A stretch of DNA of 64,000 nt from Symbiodinium natans (taxonomy: Eukaryota; Sar; Dinophyceae; Suessiales; Symbiodiniaceae): assembly GCA_905221605.1 (NCBI GenBank), contig CAJNDS010002119.1:248001-312000 (forward strand), in the 5' to 3' direction. This document shows, piece after piece, positions 1-9,570 of this stretch (its first letter is position 1; every line of letters begins with the position of its first letter). The position numbers and the translations under genes were made by a program. The notes under the pieces are model-generated. The model was not told the origin of the DNA. It saw nothing but the letters and a program-made list of their open reading frames with translations, and did not search any database.

Positions 1-1650
1 GGGCGGGTCAGCATGCTGGGCCATCAAGCTCGAGGCTCAAGCGCCGCGCCCTGTGGGCCTTGAGTTTGAAGCAAGCTCGCTTCGGATCGAAGCTCCAACA
101 TCTCGGATCCCTCACATTTCGAACCTTCAAGAACGCCAAAAAACCTACAGAAAGCTGGCGATCCCTAGGGCGCTATAGGGGGCTCCTCTCTCGGCGTCTG
201 CTTCCGCAGGATGACGGCCTTGGTGCCGGCCATGAAGTCACGGAGGTGTATCCTGGAAAAGGTCGGCATCTAAGGGGGCAGTGAAACACTCGGTCGGGCT
301 TCACGAGGCTCTACAAGATAATTTGGGGGGGGGGGGGGGGGCGGGGGTTTCGGTTTACTTGCAGAACCTTTTGAGATTTGGGATCCACAGGGTTGGGAGG
401 TTTTGGAGCCGCGGGGCTGTTCGGTTTTACAGCGATGTATATTCGAATGAATAGACGGTGTGTATTTCACTGTATTTATGTGCTGCTTACGTTTGGGCTC
501 TTAGAACTATGCTCAGGTCAAGCCGCCTCTTTCCCCACCCCGCAAAGCTCAGCTTCCCCAAGAGTAACATGTTCATGCCGGGCTCCACCGTAAAGCTTCC
601 TTGGTGTCGCCAAAACAAGTCGAACCGGAATTCTCAGTTCAGCTATATAGGAACTCCCTCATCCGTTTTCATTGCCAAATCCCTTACATCTGGAAACTAC
701 TCGAATCACAGCTTGGTGCCCACCCCCCCCCCCCCACAACCTTTGAGTCAACCAGGGACTCCTGAAGCACAAATCCTGAATGCCAAAGCCCCACTGCCCG
801 GACGCGTAGGCCATCTTTACCACCCTTTCTGCCTGTCGTCTGGATCCGTGTGGCGCGCGTCCTCGCGCAGGCCAGTTAATATATACGTTTTGCTGCTTTG
901 GGTGCTTGGTTGTGTTTTGGTTTTGGCCTGGCTTAGGTTTTGGAGGGTTTGAGGTTTGTGTTGTAGATACCTGGCTTCAGATTTCATATCTTGGTCCAAA
1001 GAGAATGTTGCCTCCTCTGGACTACAGGAAAGCACACCCACAATGTTGTAGGTTGAGCCTTCTGCTGCTCCCCTCCCTTGTGTCTGCAAAGACTGGAACC
1101 CAAGTCAGGGCCAACATCCTCTTCTATTCAATGCAACGCAACAAAGCTTTAGGTTGGAATGCGTGGGCAAGTTCAATTTCTTCTGGTTGAAGCCGAAACC
1201 CAAAACAACCGTCCCAACCACCCCAACCGCCTTAACCGCCCTAACGTCCGGTCTAACCCCTCCGGCCCGGTGTCCCGGCCGATTTGCACCAACCCTCGGG
1301 TGAAGTCCCCGAAGTGGTAGTGGGCGCCCGGCTTCGCCTTTATGCGACAGGATGCGACAGGGTATTTGGGCAGCACCTCGGGTGTGTCGGGGCCTTATGG
1401 GGATTTCCACACTGGCGAAGCACGCCAGCTAGTCTTGCAGAGCGCATCCGGAATCCAGCGCGCGAAGAATCTTGGAGCTCTTTGCCCCTTGCGTCATGGT
1501 AAGCCGAAAGCCCCGAGGTGGAGGTGCCCGCACCAAGCCACTCCCACCTAGAAGCCCAAAGCCACACGAAGCCTGAAAACACAAGGAGAAACTAGAAGAG
1601 AGATGGCCCGAAAGCATCGATTTGCCGTGCGTTGACTCCATGCAGTTGAC
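1..1650. other. No gene recognised; homopolymer runs
   Basis: Several short open frames occur, but none carries a motif I recognise and none is clearly favoured by codon use. The stretch contains a run of 17 G at 325-341 and a run of 13 C at 723-735. No promoter or RNA gene could be supported. Confidence 0.5.
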
Positions 1651-1653
1651 TCT

Positions 1654-1815
1654 TTGCAGCCGAAGTGTATGCACTTGGACATGTGTGCACTTACATGGTT
1701 GCATAGTCACTTGTGCACTGCACTTGTCTACTGGACGTGTATGCACTTGAACTGCATGGCATTCAAGTGTGTGGAGTTGAATGCCATGCACTTGTGGTCA
1801 ACTCTATACACTTCA
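1654..1815. repeat. Degenerate short repeat around ATGCACTTG
   Basis: The words ATGCACTTG, GTGCACTTG and TGCACTTACATGG recur at irregular short spacing on the left edge of the minisatellite block. The copies are too diverged to give a clean period. I infer an old decayed tandem array. Confidence 0.4.
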
Positions 1816-1854
1816 TCGGCATTGAGTACAACGCCGAGCTCCGATGCTTCCACG

Positions 1855-1893
1855 GTGTACTGCGTTTGTACTACAAAAGTCGACTTTCCAGGC
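1855..1893. repeat. Isolated copy of the 61-bp minisatellite unit
   Basis: This segment (tgtactgcgtttgtactac, then aaaagtcgactttccag) matches the core of the 61-bp unit that is tandemly repeated at about 3340-3890. It stands alone on the far side of the two 42-bp arrays, so one unit family flanks both ends of the inner arrays. The switch into the 42-bp unit happens directly after tttccag. Confidence 0.75.
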
Positions 1894-2690
1894 ATGTTTT
1901 GGAACCAGCGAATTCGGGGACCATTGCTATTTGCAATGGTTTTGGAACCAGCGAATTCGGTGACCATGGTACTTGCGATGGTTTTGGAACCACGATGTTT
2001 ACGAGGTTTTCGAGGCCCCGGAATTCGAGTCCCATGATCTTTGCGAGTTTTTCGGGGAATTCGACTCCCGCGATGTTTGCGATGGTTTCGACATCCCGCA
2101 ATTCGAGTCTCACGATATTTGCGAGGTTTTCGAGGCCTCGGAGTTCGAGTCCCACGATATTTGCAAGGGTTTCGAGGAATTCGAGTCCCACGAAATTTGC
2201 GATGGTTTCGACATTCCGGAATTCGAGTCCCGCGATATTTGCGAGGTTTTCGAGGCCCCGGAATTCGAGTCCCACGAAATTTGCGAGTTTTCCGAGGAAT
2301 TCGAGTCCCACGATATTTGCGATGGCTTCGACGTCCCGGAATTCGAGTCCCACATGTCCGTGAATTCGGAGACCATGGTATTTGCGATGGTTTTGGAACC
2401 AGCGAATTCGGGGATCATGGTATTTGCGATGCTTTTGGAAGAGCGAATTCGGGGACTATGGTTTTCGCGATGGCTTTTGGAACCAGCGAATTCGGGGACC
2501 ATGGTATTTGCGATGGTTTTGGAACCAGCGAATACGGGGACCCTGGTGTTTGCGATGGTTTTGGAAACAGCGAATTCGAGGACCATGGTATTTGCCATCG
2601 ATGGTTTTGGAACCAGCGAATTCGGTGACCATGGTATTTGCGATGGCTTTGGAACAACCAGCAAAAGACAAAAACATCCCCGTGTCTTCA
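1894..2690. repeat. 42-bp minisatellite, with a 120-bp higher-order section
   Basis: The basic unit is 42 bp and begins ATGGTTTTGGAACCAGCGAA, followed by a GAATTC site and an ACCATGGTATTTGCG segment. Between about 1986 and 2350 the units are a diverged subtype in a regular order of 42 + 36 + 42 bp, giving a 120-bp higher-order period repeated three times. Subtype units share GAATTCGAGTCCCACGATAT followed by TTGCGA. Unit lengths are multiples of three, so long open frames exist on both strands (for example 1973-2932 plus and 1871-2353 minus). I read these as by-products of the repeat, not as genes. Confidence 0.9.
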
Positions 2691-2699
2691 CGCGCGCGC

Positions 2700-3332
2700 G
2701 GAAGTCCGTTACCATGCTATTTGCGGTGTTTTCAAGCTCCCAGATGTCGGTTACCGTGCAATTTGCGGTGTTTTTCAAGCGCCCAGATGTCCGTTACCAT
2801 GCTATTTGCGGTGTTTTTCAGGCGCCCAGATGTCCGTTACCATGTTATTTGCGGTGTTTTCAAGCGCCCAGATGTCCATTACCCTGCTATTTGCGGTGTT
2901 TTCAAGCACCCAGATGTCCGTTACCGTGCTAACTGCGGTGTTTCCAAGCGTTACCATGCTCTTTGCGCTGTTCTCAAGCGCCCAGATGTCGAGCGCCCAG
3001 ATGTCCGTCACCGTGCTATTTGCGGTGTTTTCAAGCGCCCAGATGTCCGTTACCGTGCTATTTGCGGTGTTTTCATGCGCCCAGATGTCCGTTACCATGC
3101 TATTTGCGGTGTTTTCAAGCTCCCAGATGTCCGTTACCGTGCTATTTGCGGTGTTTTCAAGCGCCCAGATGTCCGTTACCATGCTATTTGCGGTGTTTTC
3201 ATGCGCCCAGATGTCCGTTACCATGCTATTTGCGGTGTTTTCAAGCGCCCCGATGTCCGTTACCATGCTGTTTGCGGTGTTTTCATGCGCCCAGATGTCC
3301 GTTACCATGCTATTTGCGGTGTTTCCAGACGC
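2700..3332. repeat. Second 42-bp minisatellite
   Basis: About fifteen tandem copies of a 42-bp unit starting GTTTTCAAGCGCCCAGATGT and continuing CCGTTACCATGCTATTTGCG. Copies differ at a few positions (ATG/CTG/GTG changes, tcaagcg/tcatgcg). Half of the unit (ACCATGnTATTTGCGnTGnTTTT) is shared with the preceding 42-bp family and the other half is unrelated. One partial duplication sits at about 2949-3010. Confidence 0.9.
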
Positions 3333-3890
3333 CCAGGGCGTCCGCGGCGTACTACGTCTGTACTACAAAAAGCCGACTTTCCAGCCACGGAAGCTCCGGG
3401 TGTCCCCGGCGTACTACGTCTGTACTACAAAAGTCGACTTTCCAGCCACGGAAGCTCCGGGTGTCCGCGGCGTACTACGTCTGTACTACAAAAGTCGACT
3501 TTCTAGCCACGGAAGCTCCGCGTGTCCGCGGCGTACTACGTCTGTACTACAAAAGTCGACTTTCCAGCCACGGAAGCTCCGGGTGTCCCCGGCGTACTAC
3601 GTCTGTACTACAAAAGTCGACTTTCCAGCCACGGAAGCTCCGGGTGTCCGCGGCGTACTACGTCTGTACTACAAAGTCGACTTTCCGGCCACGGAAACTC
3701 CGGGCGCCCCCGGCATACTATACGTCTGTACTACAAAAGTCGACTTTCCAGCTACGGAAGCTCCGCGTGTCCGCGGCGTACTACGTTTGTACTACAAAAA
3801 ATCGACTTTCCCAGCCACGGAAGCTCCGGGTGTCCGCGGCGTACTGCGTTTGTACTACAAAAGTCAACTTTCCAGCCACGGAACACTACG
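3333..3890. repeat. 61-bp minisatellite
   Basis: About nine copies of a 61-bp unit containing GTACTACAAAAGTCGACTTT, then CCAGCCACGGAAGCTCCGGG and TGTCCGCGGCGTACTACGTC. The period is 61 bp, measured between successive tgtactacaa words at 3421, 3482 and 3543. The unit lacks stops in several frames, so very long open frames run through it although the period is not a multiple of three. They are not evidence of a gene. Confidence 0.9.
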
Positions 3891-4310
3891 GTTTTAGCAC
3901 CGCGACCATGCGAACGCCCGCAGAGGGGTTACGTTTGTATGCCAGGAAACGCAAAAACACGAGGGTTTTGGCACCGCGCCAACGCCGAAACCCGCAGAGG
4001 GGTTACGTTTGTATGTCAAAAAATGCAAAAACTCCACGGTTTTGGCACCGCGCCAACGCCGAAACCCGCAGAGGGTTGTCTGCGGCCACGAAAAAAAGTT
4101 CCAAAAACGACGGTTTTAGCACCGCGACCCGGCGATCACCCGCAGAGGGTTGTCCGCGGACACAAAGAAACGCAAAAAAACGACGGTTTTGGCACCGCGA
4201 CCACGCCGAAACCCGCAGAGGGTTGTCCGCGCAAATCAAGAAACGTAAAAAAACGACGGTTTTAGCACCGCGACCACGCCGAAACCCGCAGAGGGTTGCA
4301 ATCCCGATTG
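3888..4310. repeat. ~74-bp minisatellite
   Basis: Five to six copies of a 73-74 bp unit: GGTTTTAGCACCGCGACCAC, then GCCGAAACCCGCAGAGGG, then a variable A-rich linker (aaacgcaaaaaaacgac). The GGTTTT words fall at about 3890, 3964, 4038, 4112, 4185 and 4258. It begins inside the last 61-bp unit without a spacer. Confidence 0.88.
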
Positions 4311-4431
4311 GCGATGTCAACCCAGCCCGCCGCCTTAGAAAGAGTAATTTTAATTTAGAAATCTAGGACTGGGTACGAAGGTCTAGTAAATTCTACGTAA
4401 ATCTAGAAATTTGTATTCACTGATTACTAAA

Positions 4432-4606
4432 CTCTATGCAATTCACTCTATGCAATTCACTCTATGCACTTCACTCTATGCACTTCACTCTATGCACTTC
4501 ACTCTACTTCACTCTATGCACTTCACTCTATGCACTTCACTCTATGCACTTCACTCTATGCACTTCACTCTATGCACTTCACTCTATGCACTTCAGTCTA
4601 TGTTGT
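4432..4606. repeat. 14-bp tandem repeat (CACTTCACTCTATG)
   Basis: About a dozen copies of CACTTCACTCTATG. The first copies read CAATTCACTCTATG and one copy is truncated to CTACTTCACTCTATG. The three plus-strand open frames here simply read the repeat. Confidence 0.92.
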
Positions 4607-4609
4607 TGT

Positions 4610-5290
4610 GTCAGGGGGCTCCGCACGGAAGAACCCTTCGCGATGCTTTCGGGAAAAGAGAGAGAGAACGCCCAGAGGCGCCCAGGAAGCCTCTGCACTC
4701 TGCACCCCAACCCCCGAACCTGAGCCCTAAAGTCACGGATTTTATGGCCTTCTTTGGCTTGTCATTGAGCCTCTGAATTCTGGCAGATTTTGGGGGGGGT
4801 GGCTTTTGTTGGTGTCACTTTTCGCACCTTGCGGAGGTCCTTGCCGCGCTGTAGGATGTTCAGCACTTCAGTCTCCACCTCCCCCGCCTGTCGGTGGATT
4901 CGTTGAATTTCATATAGACCGCTGTCAACTTCCCCGAAAACCGCGTGCCCGAAAGCAGCAATCCACGCGCATCAGGAAACAAGAGCTTGAACAGTTTTTG
5001 GGGTGTGCTTAAGGATGGAAAGAATATAAGGTTTTGCGGATTGCAGCTGCAGTGGTTCACAAGATTTCCTACACGCGCTCATCTAAACTTATAAGACAGA
5101 TCTCCCACACATGACATGGAAAAAGTCGTCGTGACATCTTGCATGAGCTCCTATGAACCCAACACTGTGGTGTCCCCAACACCAGCGCCCTTGCCATAAG
5201 CACATCGGTGGGCATCCCCTGGGTTGGTACTTTTCAGAACACAGCAGCTCTTTGGCTCGTTAGCTCTTTTTCGACTCTCGCACCGCTCCA
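4610..5290. other. Intergenic, nothing recognised
   Basis: This stretch lies between the minisatellite block and the stop codon of the minus-strand ankyrin gene. It should contain that gene's 3' UTR. I see no polyadenylation signal I could defend. Confidence 0.4.
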
Positions 5291-5915
5291 TCACTTCCAC
5301 GGCTGCAGCACCCCCTTCACGGCATCACCCTTTGCCCGCTGCAGAGGCGTCTGCCCCGTCGCGTCCTCCAGGTGGGGATCTGCAGAGTATGCCATGAGCC
5401 ATCTCGCCACCTCCGCGTGACCCTCCATTGCAGAGCAATGGAGCGGCGTTCTGCCGTACATGTCTTTCCGGTTGGGGTCTGCATCGTGGTACAGGAGCAA
5501 CTGCGTCATCGCTCTGTCGCCCCGTGATGCGGCAAAGTGGAGCGGCGTCCACGCTCCGCGGACATGGTCCCGGCCCCGGAAGTCCACTTCTGGAGCTGTG
5601 GCCTCGGTGAGTTGCCATTAGCGAAGCGTCAGGCTGCAAACGCACACAAAAGGCACTGTGCAGAAACTGCACAAGAAACTCTGCGAAGCTGAGGCTACGG
5701 CCCCACCGATGGCCTCAGAAAGGAGGGCAGAGGGCAGCATGGGCAGCATGGGCAGCATGGGCAGCATGGACAGCTTCAGTGCACTTGGAGGAAGCAAGTG
5801 CCAGAGAAGCCCGAGTTCCCGAGTCTGCGACCAGCCGCCTGTCCGCCTCTTCCAAGTCACCGCTTCTGGCAGAATTTCTCAGCTTCTCCCCGTTCTCGTT
5901 CTGAAGGCGCCTGAC
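5291..5915 (-). CDS. Ankyrin-repeat protein, C-terminal two exons
   Basis: Two exons can be joined. Exon A (5915-5819) follows the acceptor CTCAG and encodes a leading ankyrin helix (KLRNSARSGDLEEADRRLV). Exon B (5589-5291) carries two further repeats with the diagnostic TPLHFAASRGD and TPLHCSAMEGHAEVARWL segments and ends with a stop at 5291. Joining needs a GA donor at the end of A (TCGG/GAACTC) and acceptor CTCCAG, giving VADSEVDFRG across the junction. Ankyrin repeats mediate protein-protein contacts and the partner cannot be told. Upstream exons beyond 5915 were not found, so the gene is partial in this reading. The intron holds a GGGCAGCAT 9-bp repeat. Confidence 0.75.
5737..5771. repeat. 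GGGCAGCAT short tandem repeat
   Basis: Four near-perfect 9-bp copies (gggcagcatgggcagcat) inside the intron between the two ankyrin exons. Confidence 0.8.
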
Positions 5916-6595
5916 CTGAGCTTGTAAGGGACCCTACCACAGCCCTAAATGGAAGCTTTGTACAGCTTTGTCTCATCTCTCAGCCGCACCGTTCACCACC
6001 GTTCACCACAAACCGAAGGCCTCTTCTAAGCTGCGGCACCCTCTGAGGCTCACAGAGCTTTTTGGTTGCTTCCCACTAGGCTGAGGGCACAGGGGCTTGG
6101 GGCTAGCGGATGCTTGAGGATGCTTGAGGGACTCGTGACGAAAAGCGGGTGATTTGCTTGCGCTTGCTTGCACTTTGCACCCGCTAGCCGAACTTCACAG
6201 CTTACGGTTTCTTGGGCCTAGGGCTCCGGGATGTTTGCCACCTGTCTAGCTGGCCGAGGCTTCTTTCAGTTTGGTGTTTTTCCACTTGCACATAATGAAA
6301 AGCGTCCCGGGCTGCTTTCGTATTTCACCGTTTCTCTCCCAAGGGTTTTTTGCATTCAAGGTTCGGTGACTCCAACCAACTGTTGTTTTGTCTCGGTGGA
6401 GCCCCACCATGGGTTGAAGTTCAGGGGACGAGGCTGTATGATGGCATTTTGGGCACTCACAACAGGCCGGGAGACATCAAGAACCTTGCTTGCCAATTCG
6501 TCTTTCGGTGCTTCGAGCTTCGGAGTGCAGGGCTTCAGAGGAGCCAAGCTTTCGGGATTCAGGGTCTTAAGTCTTTTGAACATCCTGTGTGGGTC

Positions 6596-7786
6596 TCAGG
6601 TATCTAGAACATATTGACATATATTGCAACACCTCTGCCGGTCCGCCTCCACAAGGTCCCGGACGAGACCAGACAGCTTCTCGTCGAGCTCGCAGCCACT
6701 ATCCGCACCGCAATCAATGCATGTCCAGGAAGGGCTGGAGGACTTTGCCAAATCTTCGGTCCTGAAATGCTTCCGTCTCGCACGTCTCCAAGTTTCCCAG
6801 GATAGACCCAGGCCCGAGACCAGGCGCTGCCTGAGATATGGGCTCGTCTCGTTGCAGGTGCTGCGGAGGTCGACTAGGATGATCTGAGGACTCCAGCCAT
6901 AGTTCCAAGCAGCCATCCCAATGGTAGGTATCTCATATTGGGCGAGAACGGAATCCTTCAGCGGGCGGTCTCCTTCCATCTCTTTGTTTACAAGGGCCAC
7001 GACACTTCCCTGGTCCTTCTTCTGCATGGCAAGTACAAAGAAAACACTGGCGATGGACCAAAAATTCTCGACGAGCTCGGAGGTCAAGTTTTCGCCAGGA
7101 CTTTTTCCGCGGCACTCGCTGAGCTCCCCACTCTCGAAGGTGAGCCGCCCCAGCTCCGTCGTCGGATGGAGGGTTTGGTGATCTGTTAGCTCCGCAAAGT
7201 GGAGGAGCTTGCCCTTACTCGTTCGGCCGCTTGGCTCGGCCTCCCAAAAACCGGCCCACAGGAGGGCACGCTCTCCTGCCGTGGTCAGCTCTTTCAACCA
7301 CAGCTGCATGAATCTCCAGGACTCCGCAACACTCTCTGAGAGCATTTCGCTGTCTGTATTTTGTGCTTGAAGATACCGCCCGCGGAGGAAGACGTCTTGT
7401 GCGCTGCGGTTGCACTTCTCGGCCAAAAGCTGTCTCTTCAAAACGAAATTGAAGACCTTTTTTCTGAGAGATGCCTCGCAACTGTCCTTCAGGCCTTGCA
7501 GCAACAGGCCTAGCTGCTCCTGGCACGTGCGCGGGAATGCCCAGTGCGTGCGCTGGACCGCTGACTGCGACAGCCATCCAACCGCCCGGTTCACAAAGTC
7601 TGCATCGACTTTCTCGCCGTCTTCAGGCATCGCCTCGGTCAGGTGCTCCACAAGAAAAGCAGCAGCTTGGGCCTGGAGGTCTTTGGCAGTCGCGCGCTGC
7701 GGACCGGCCTCCTCCTGACAAGCCATAGGAGGTCTTGCAGCCGCATGCAGCCGCATGCAGCCGCTAAGCTTACAAGGCTCAAACAT
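6596..7786 (-). CDS. ADP-ribosyl cyclase (CD38-like) domain protein, intronless
   Basis: A single open frame of 396 codons. Residues 1-160 resemble nothing I recognise. Residues 165-396 follow the layout of the ADP-ribosyl cyclase/CD38 fold. ALLW (W177) fits the first active-site Trp, LTSELVENFWSIASVFF (W243) fits the second, and LAQYEIPTI (E285) fits the catalytic Glu that precedes the AAW strand. The family's usual acidic TLEDTLLG segment is replaced by TDHQTLHPTTELG, so the second acidic residue appears changed. A Cys-rich tail (SWTCIDCGADSGCELDEKL, then CCNIC) resembles the C-terminal disulfide region. Such enzymes make cyclic ADP-ribose or NAADP from NAD(P) to mobilise Ca2+; activity here is inference. 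No signal peptide or transmembrane segment is seen. Alternative starts at residues 11 and 21 are possible. Confidence 0.55.
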   Translation of the reverse strand: MFEPCKLSGCMRLHAAARPPMACQEEAGPQRATAKDLQAQAAAFLVEHLTEAMPEDGEKVDADFVNRAVGWLSQSAVQRTHWAFPRTCQEQLGLLLQGLKDSCEASLRKKVFNFVLKRQLLAEKCNRSAQDVFLRGRYLQAQNTDSEMLSESVAESWRFMQLWLKELTTAGERALLWAGFWEAEPSGRTSKGKLLHFAELTDHQTLHPTTELGRLTFESGELSECRGKSPGENLTSELVENFWSIASVFFVLAMQKKDQGSVVALVNKEMEGDRPLKDSVLAQYEIPTIGMAAWNYGWSPQIILVDLRSTCNETSPYLRQRLVSGLGLSWETWRRARRKHFRTEDLAKSSSPSWTCIDCGADSGCELDEKLSGLVRDLVEADRQRCCNICQYVLDT

Positions 7787-8059
7787 TCGTCTCCTCTAAA
7801 CTGATCTCCCAGAGGCCGGAGGCTGGTTTCGGGCTTTTAAAGTTTGATAAGTTCGCAGAAGCTTGCCTCAGCTTCGCTGACAGGTGTTTCGCTTTGCGCT
7901 GCACCTCGGCAACCTTCTGCCTCCTTTTTCCTCATGGCGAACACTCATACTTGGAGCATCTTGGAGCCCAGCCCCGGCAGTAAACAAACGCCTCAAAACA
8001 AACATAGAGCTATAGAATAAGGAACAAAGAATACGAATAAACAATCGCGTAGCACACGC

Positions 8060-8302
8060 CTAGCTTGAGGACGCTTTGTGGACGACATGAAGACTGCGTG
8101 TTCCAGCGCCGTCCTGCCAAAAGTGCCAGAAGCCATCGTTGTACTGCTTTGTTGGCTCCTCCGGCCTCCAATCTTTGGGCATCTTTGGGTTTTGGATGGA
8201 TCGCGGCTGAAACATGCGCTCGCTGCCGCTGCCGTGCGCCTTTATTGAGGCCGAAGCCACCCTGACTTTAAACTTGAAACCTTCCACCCTGCACATGGTC
8301 AT
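8060..8302 (-). CDS. Possible small exon or gene, unrecognised
   Basis: The minus-strand frame ends with a stop near 8060. Its last ~50 codons (from MFQPRSIQNPKMPKDWR to RSLHVVHKASSS) look protein-like: mixed composition, Trp-rich (DGFWHFWQDGAG) and no low complexity. It could be the last exon of a gene whose other exons I did not find, or a chance frame. No family is recognised. Confidence 0.25.
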   Translation of the reverse strand: MTMCRVEGFKFKVRVASASIKAHGSGSERMFQPRSIQNPKMPKDWRPEEPTKQYNDGFWHFWQDGAGTRSLHVVHKASSS

Positions 8303-9236
8303 GGTGAAACGCCCTTGCTGACCCCTTTTGCAATCCTTGGCTCTGAGGGCCCGAACCTTGACCAGTTGTCAGGTTGTTGCTGTCGAAAGCCGTTCTCCTG
8401 CGCTCGCACCTTGCGGGGACAGGTGATGTCAAGATTGGTACCAAGCGGTGCTGTCGTTGACCATTTTGGAGCTTTGGCTCATCGCTTGTTTTCCATGATT
8501 CTGACTTGTGATAGCTCTGACAAGAGGAGGACCGCTCTGAAGGACAGTATCTTAGATTTTGATAGCTGAGAAGCAATAAGGCCCTGGGGTACCAAGGCCC
8601 CCGCAGCCCCACAAAATGCAGAGCTTTCGCTTCCCACAAGCCAAGCCTGGTGGGAGTTCTGCCGGGCCTCTCCGTCATTTACAGTACCACCTGTCAGGGG
8701 GGTCTGAGTCCAGGTCATGCAGTCATGCCTTGGGGGCCTGAAATTGGCAAGAAGGCATGTAGGGGGGGCGGGGACGTTGATCAAATTACCCTTGCCTTCT
8801 CCATCCAGACGTAGGGCGAGGCTGCAGCTCAAGGCCGCACAACGGCACAGGAGACGTGCCATGCCATCTGGAACGTATGAGCGTAAAGCAGACTACGGAC
8901 GGCCTTCAGCCAAGAGCAACGCACACTCAGCCATTCGGCTTTGGTGAACACTGCCAGCAAGTTTGTGAGGGAGAGGAAGCACTGGGAATCTGGCAGGCTC
9001 AACATATGGTTTCATGATCCCCGAATCGTTCTACCAAAAAAGTCAGAGGCCACGGACACCTTGCTTGCCTCCCCTGGAAGCCAAGCCTTCGCTGCAGCCA
9101 TCACCGCTGGGGCCGTACCGATGTGCTTGATGTAGAGAATGCCTTGCCAAAGGCTGCTGGGTCCGGGGCTGAGGGCTGAAGGTTCAAGCGTTCAAGCGCC
9201 CTCAGCCCTCATTCTCGTGCAACTCCAAGATATTGG

Positions 9237-9400
9237 CTAAGGCAATCTAAGGCAGGCCATGGTCCCGGTTTGTCCTGCGCTCCACTTAACGTAGCTCGGA
9301 TCAGTTCCTCCCCAAGCTACAAATTTAGTTTCATGTGGTTGCTCCCAACACTCACAAGCACCGTCAAGTATACCCCCCCCCCCCCCCAAAAAAAAAAAAA
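9237..9400. other. Intergenic with C/A homopolymer runs
   Basis: A run of about 16 C immediately followed by about 13 A lies at 9366-9401. Such runs disrupt open frames and are typical of non-coding DNA in this window. No gene was seen between about 8900 and 9570. Confidence 0.5.
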
Positions 9401-9570
9401 CAAACACAAAAGAAACACGTTTGCAATGCAATGTAGCCATATGTAGACATTTTGGGGGCCCAGGGCGGGGCACTTGAAGGCTAAGCCTACCCGGCCTACT
9501 CACCTCTCCATGAGTGCCCCTAATAAATCTCGGAGCCTGAGCCCAGTTTAACCCTCACAGGTGCACCTAA

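Noticed and set aside
1713-4366. Very long open frames (up to 467 codons) through the minisatellite block
   Set aside because: They exist in several frames and on both strands at once because the repeat units lack stops and some periods are multiples of three. There is no domain content.
1894-4606. CRISPR-like regular repeats
   Set aside because: There are no unique spacers; units are head-to-tail with no spacer, and the genome context is eukaryotic.
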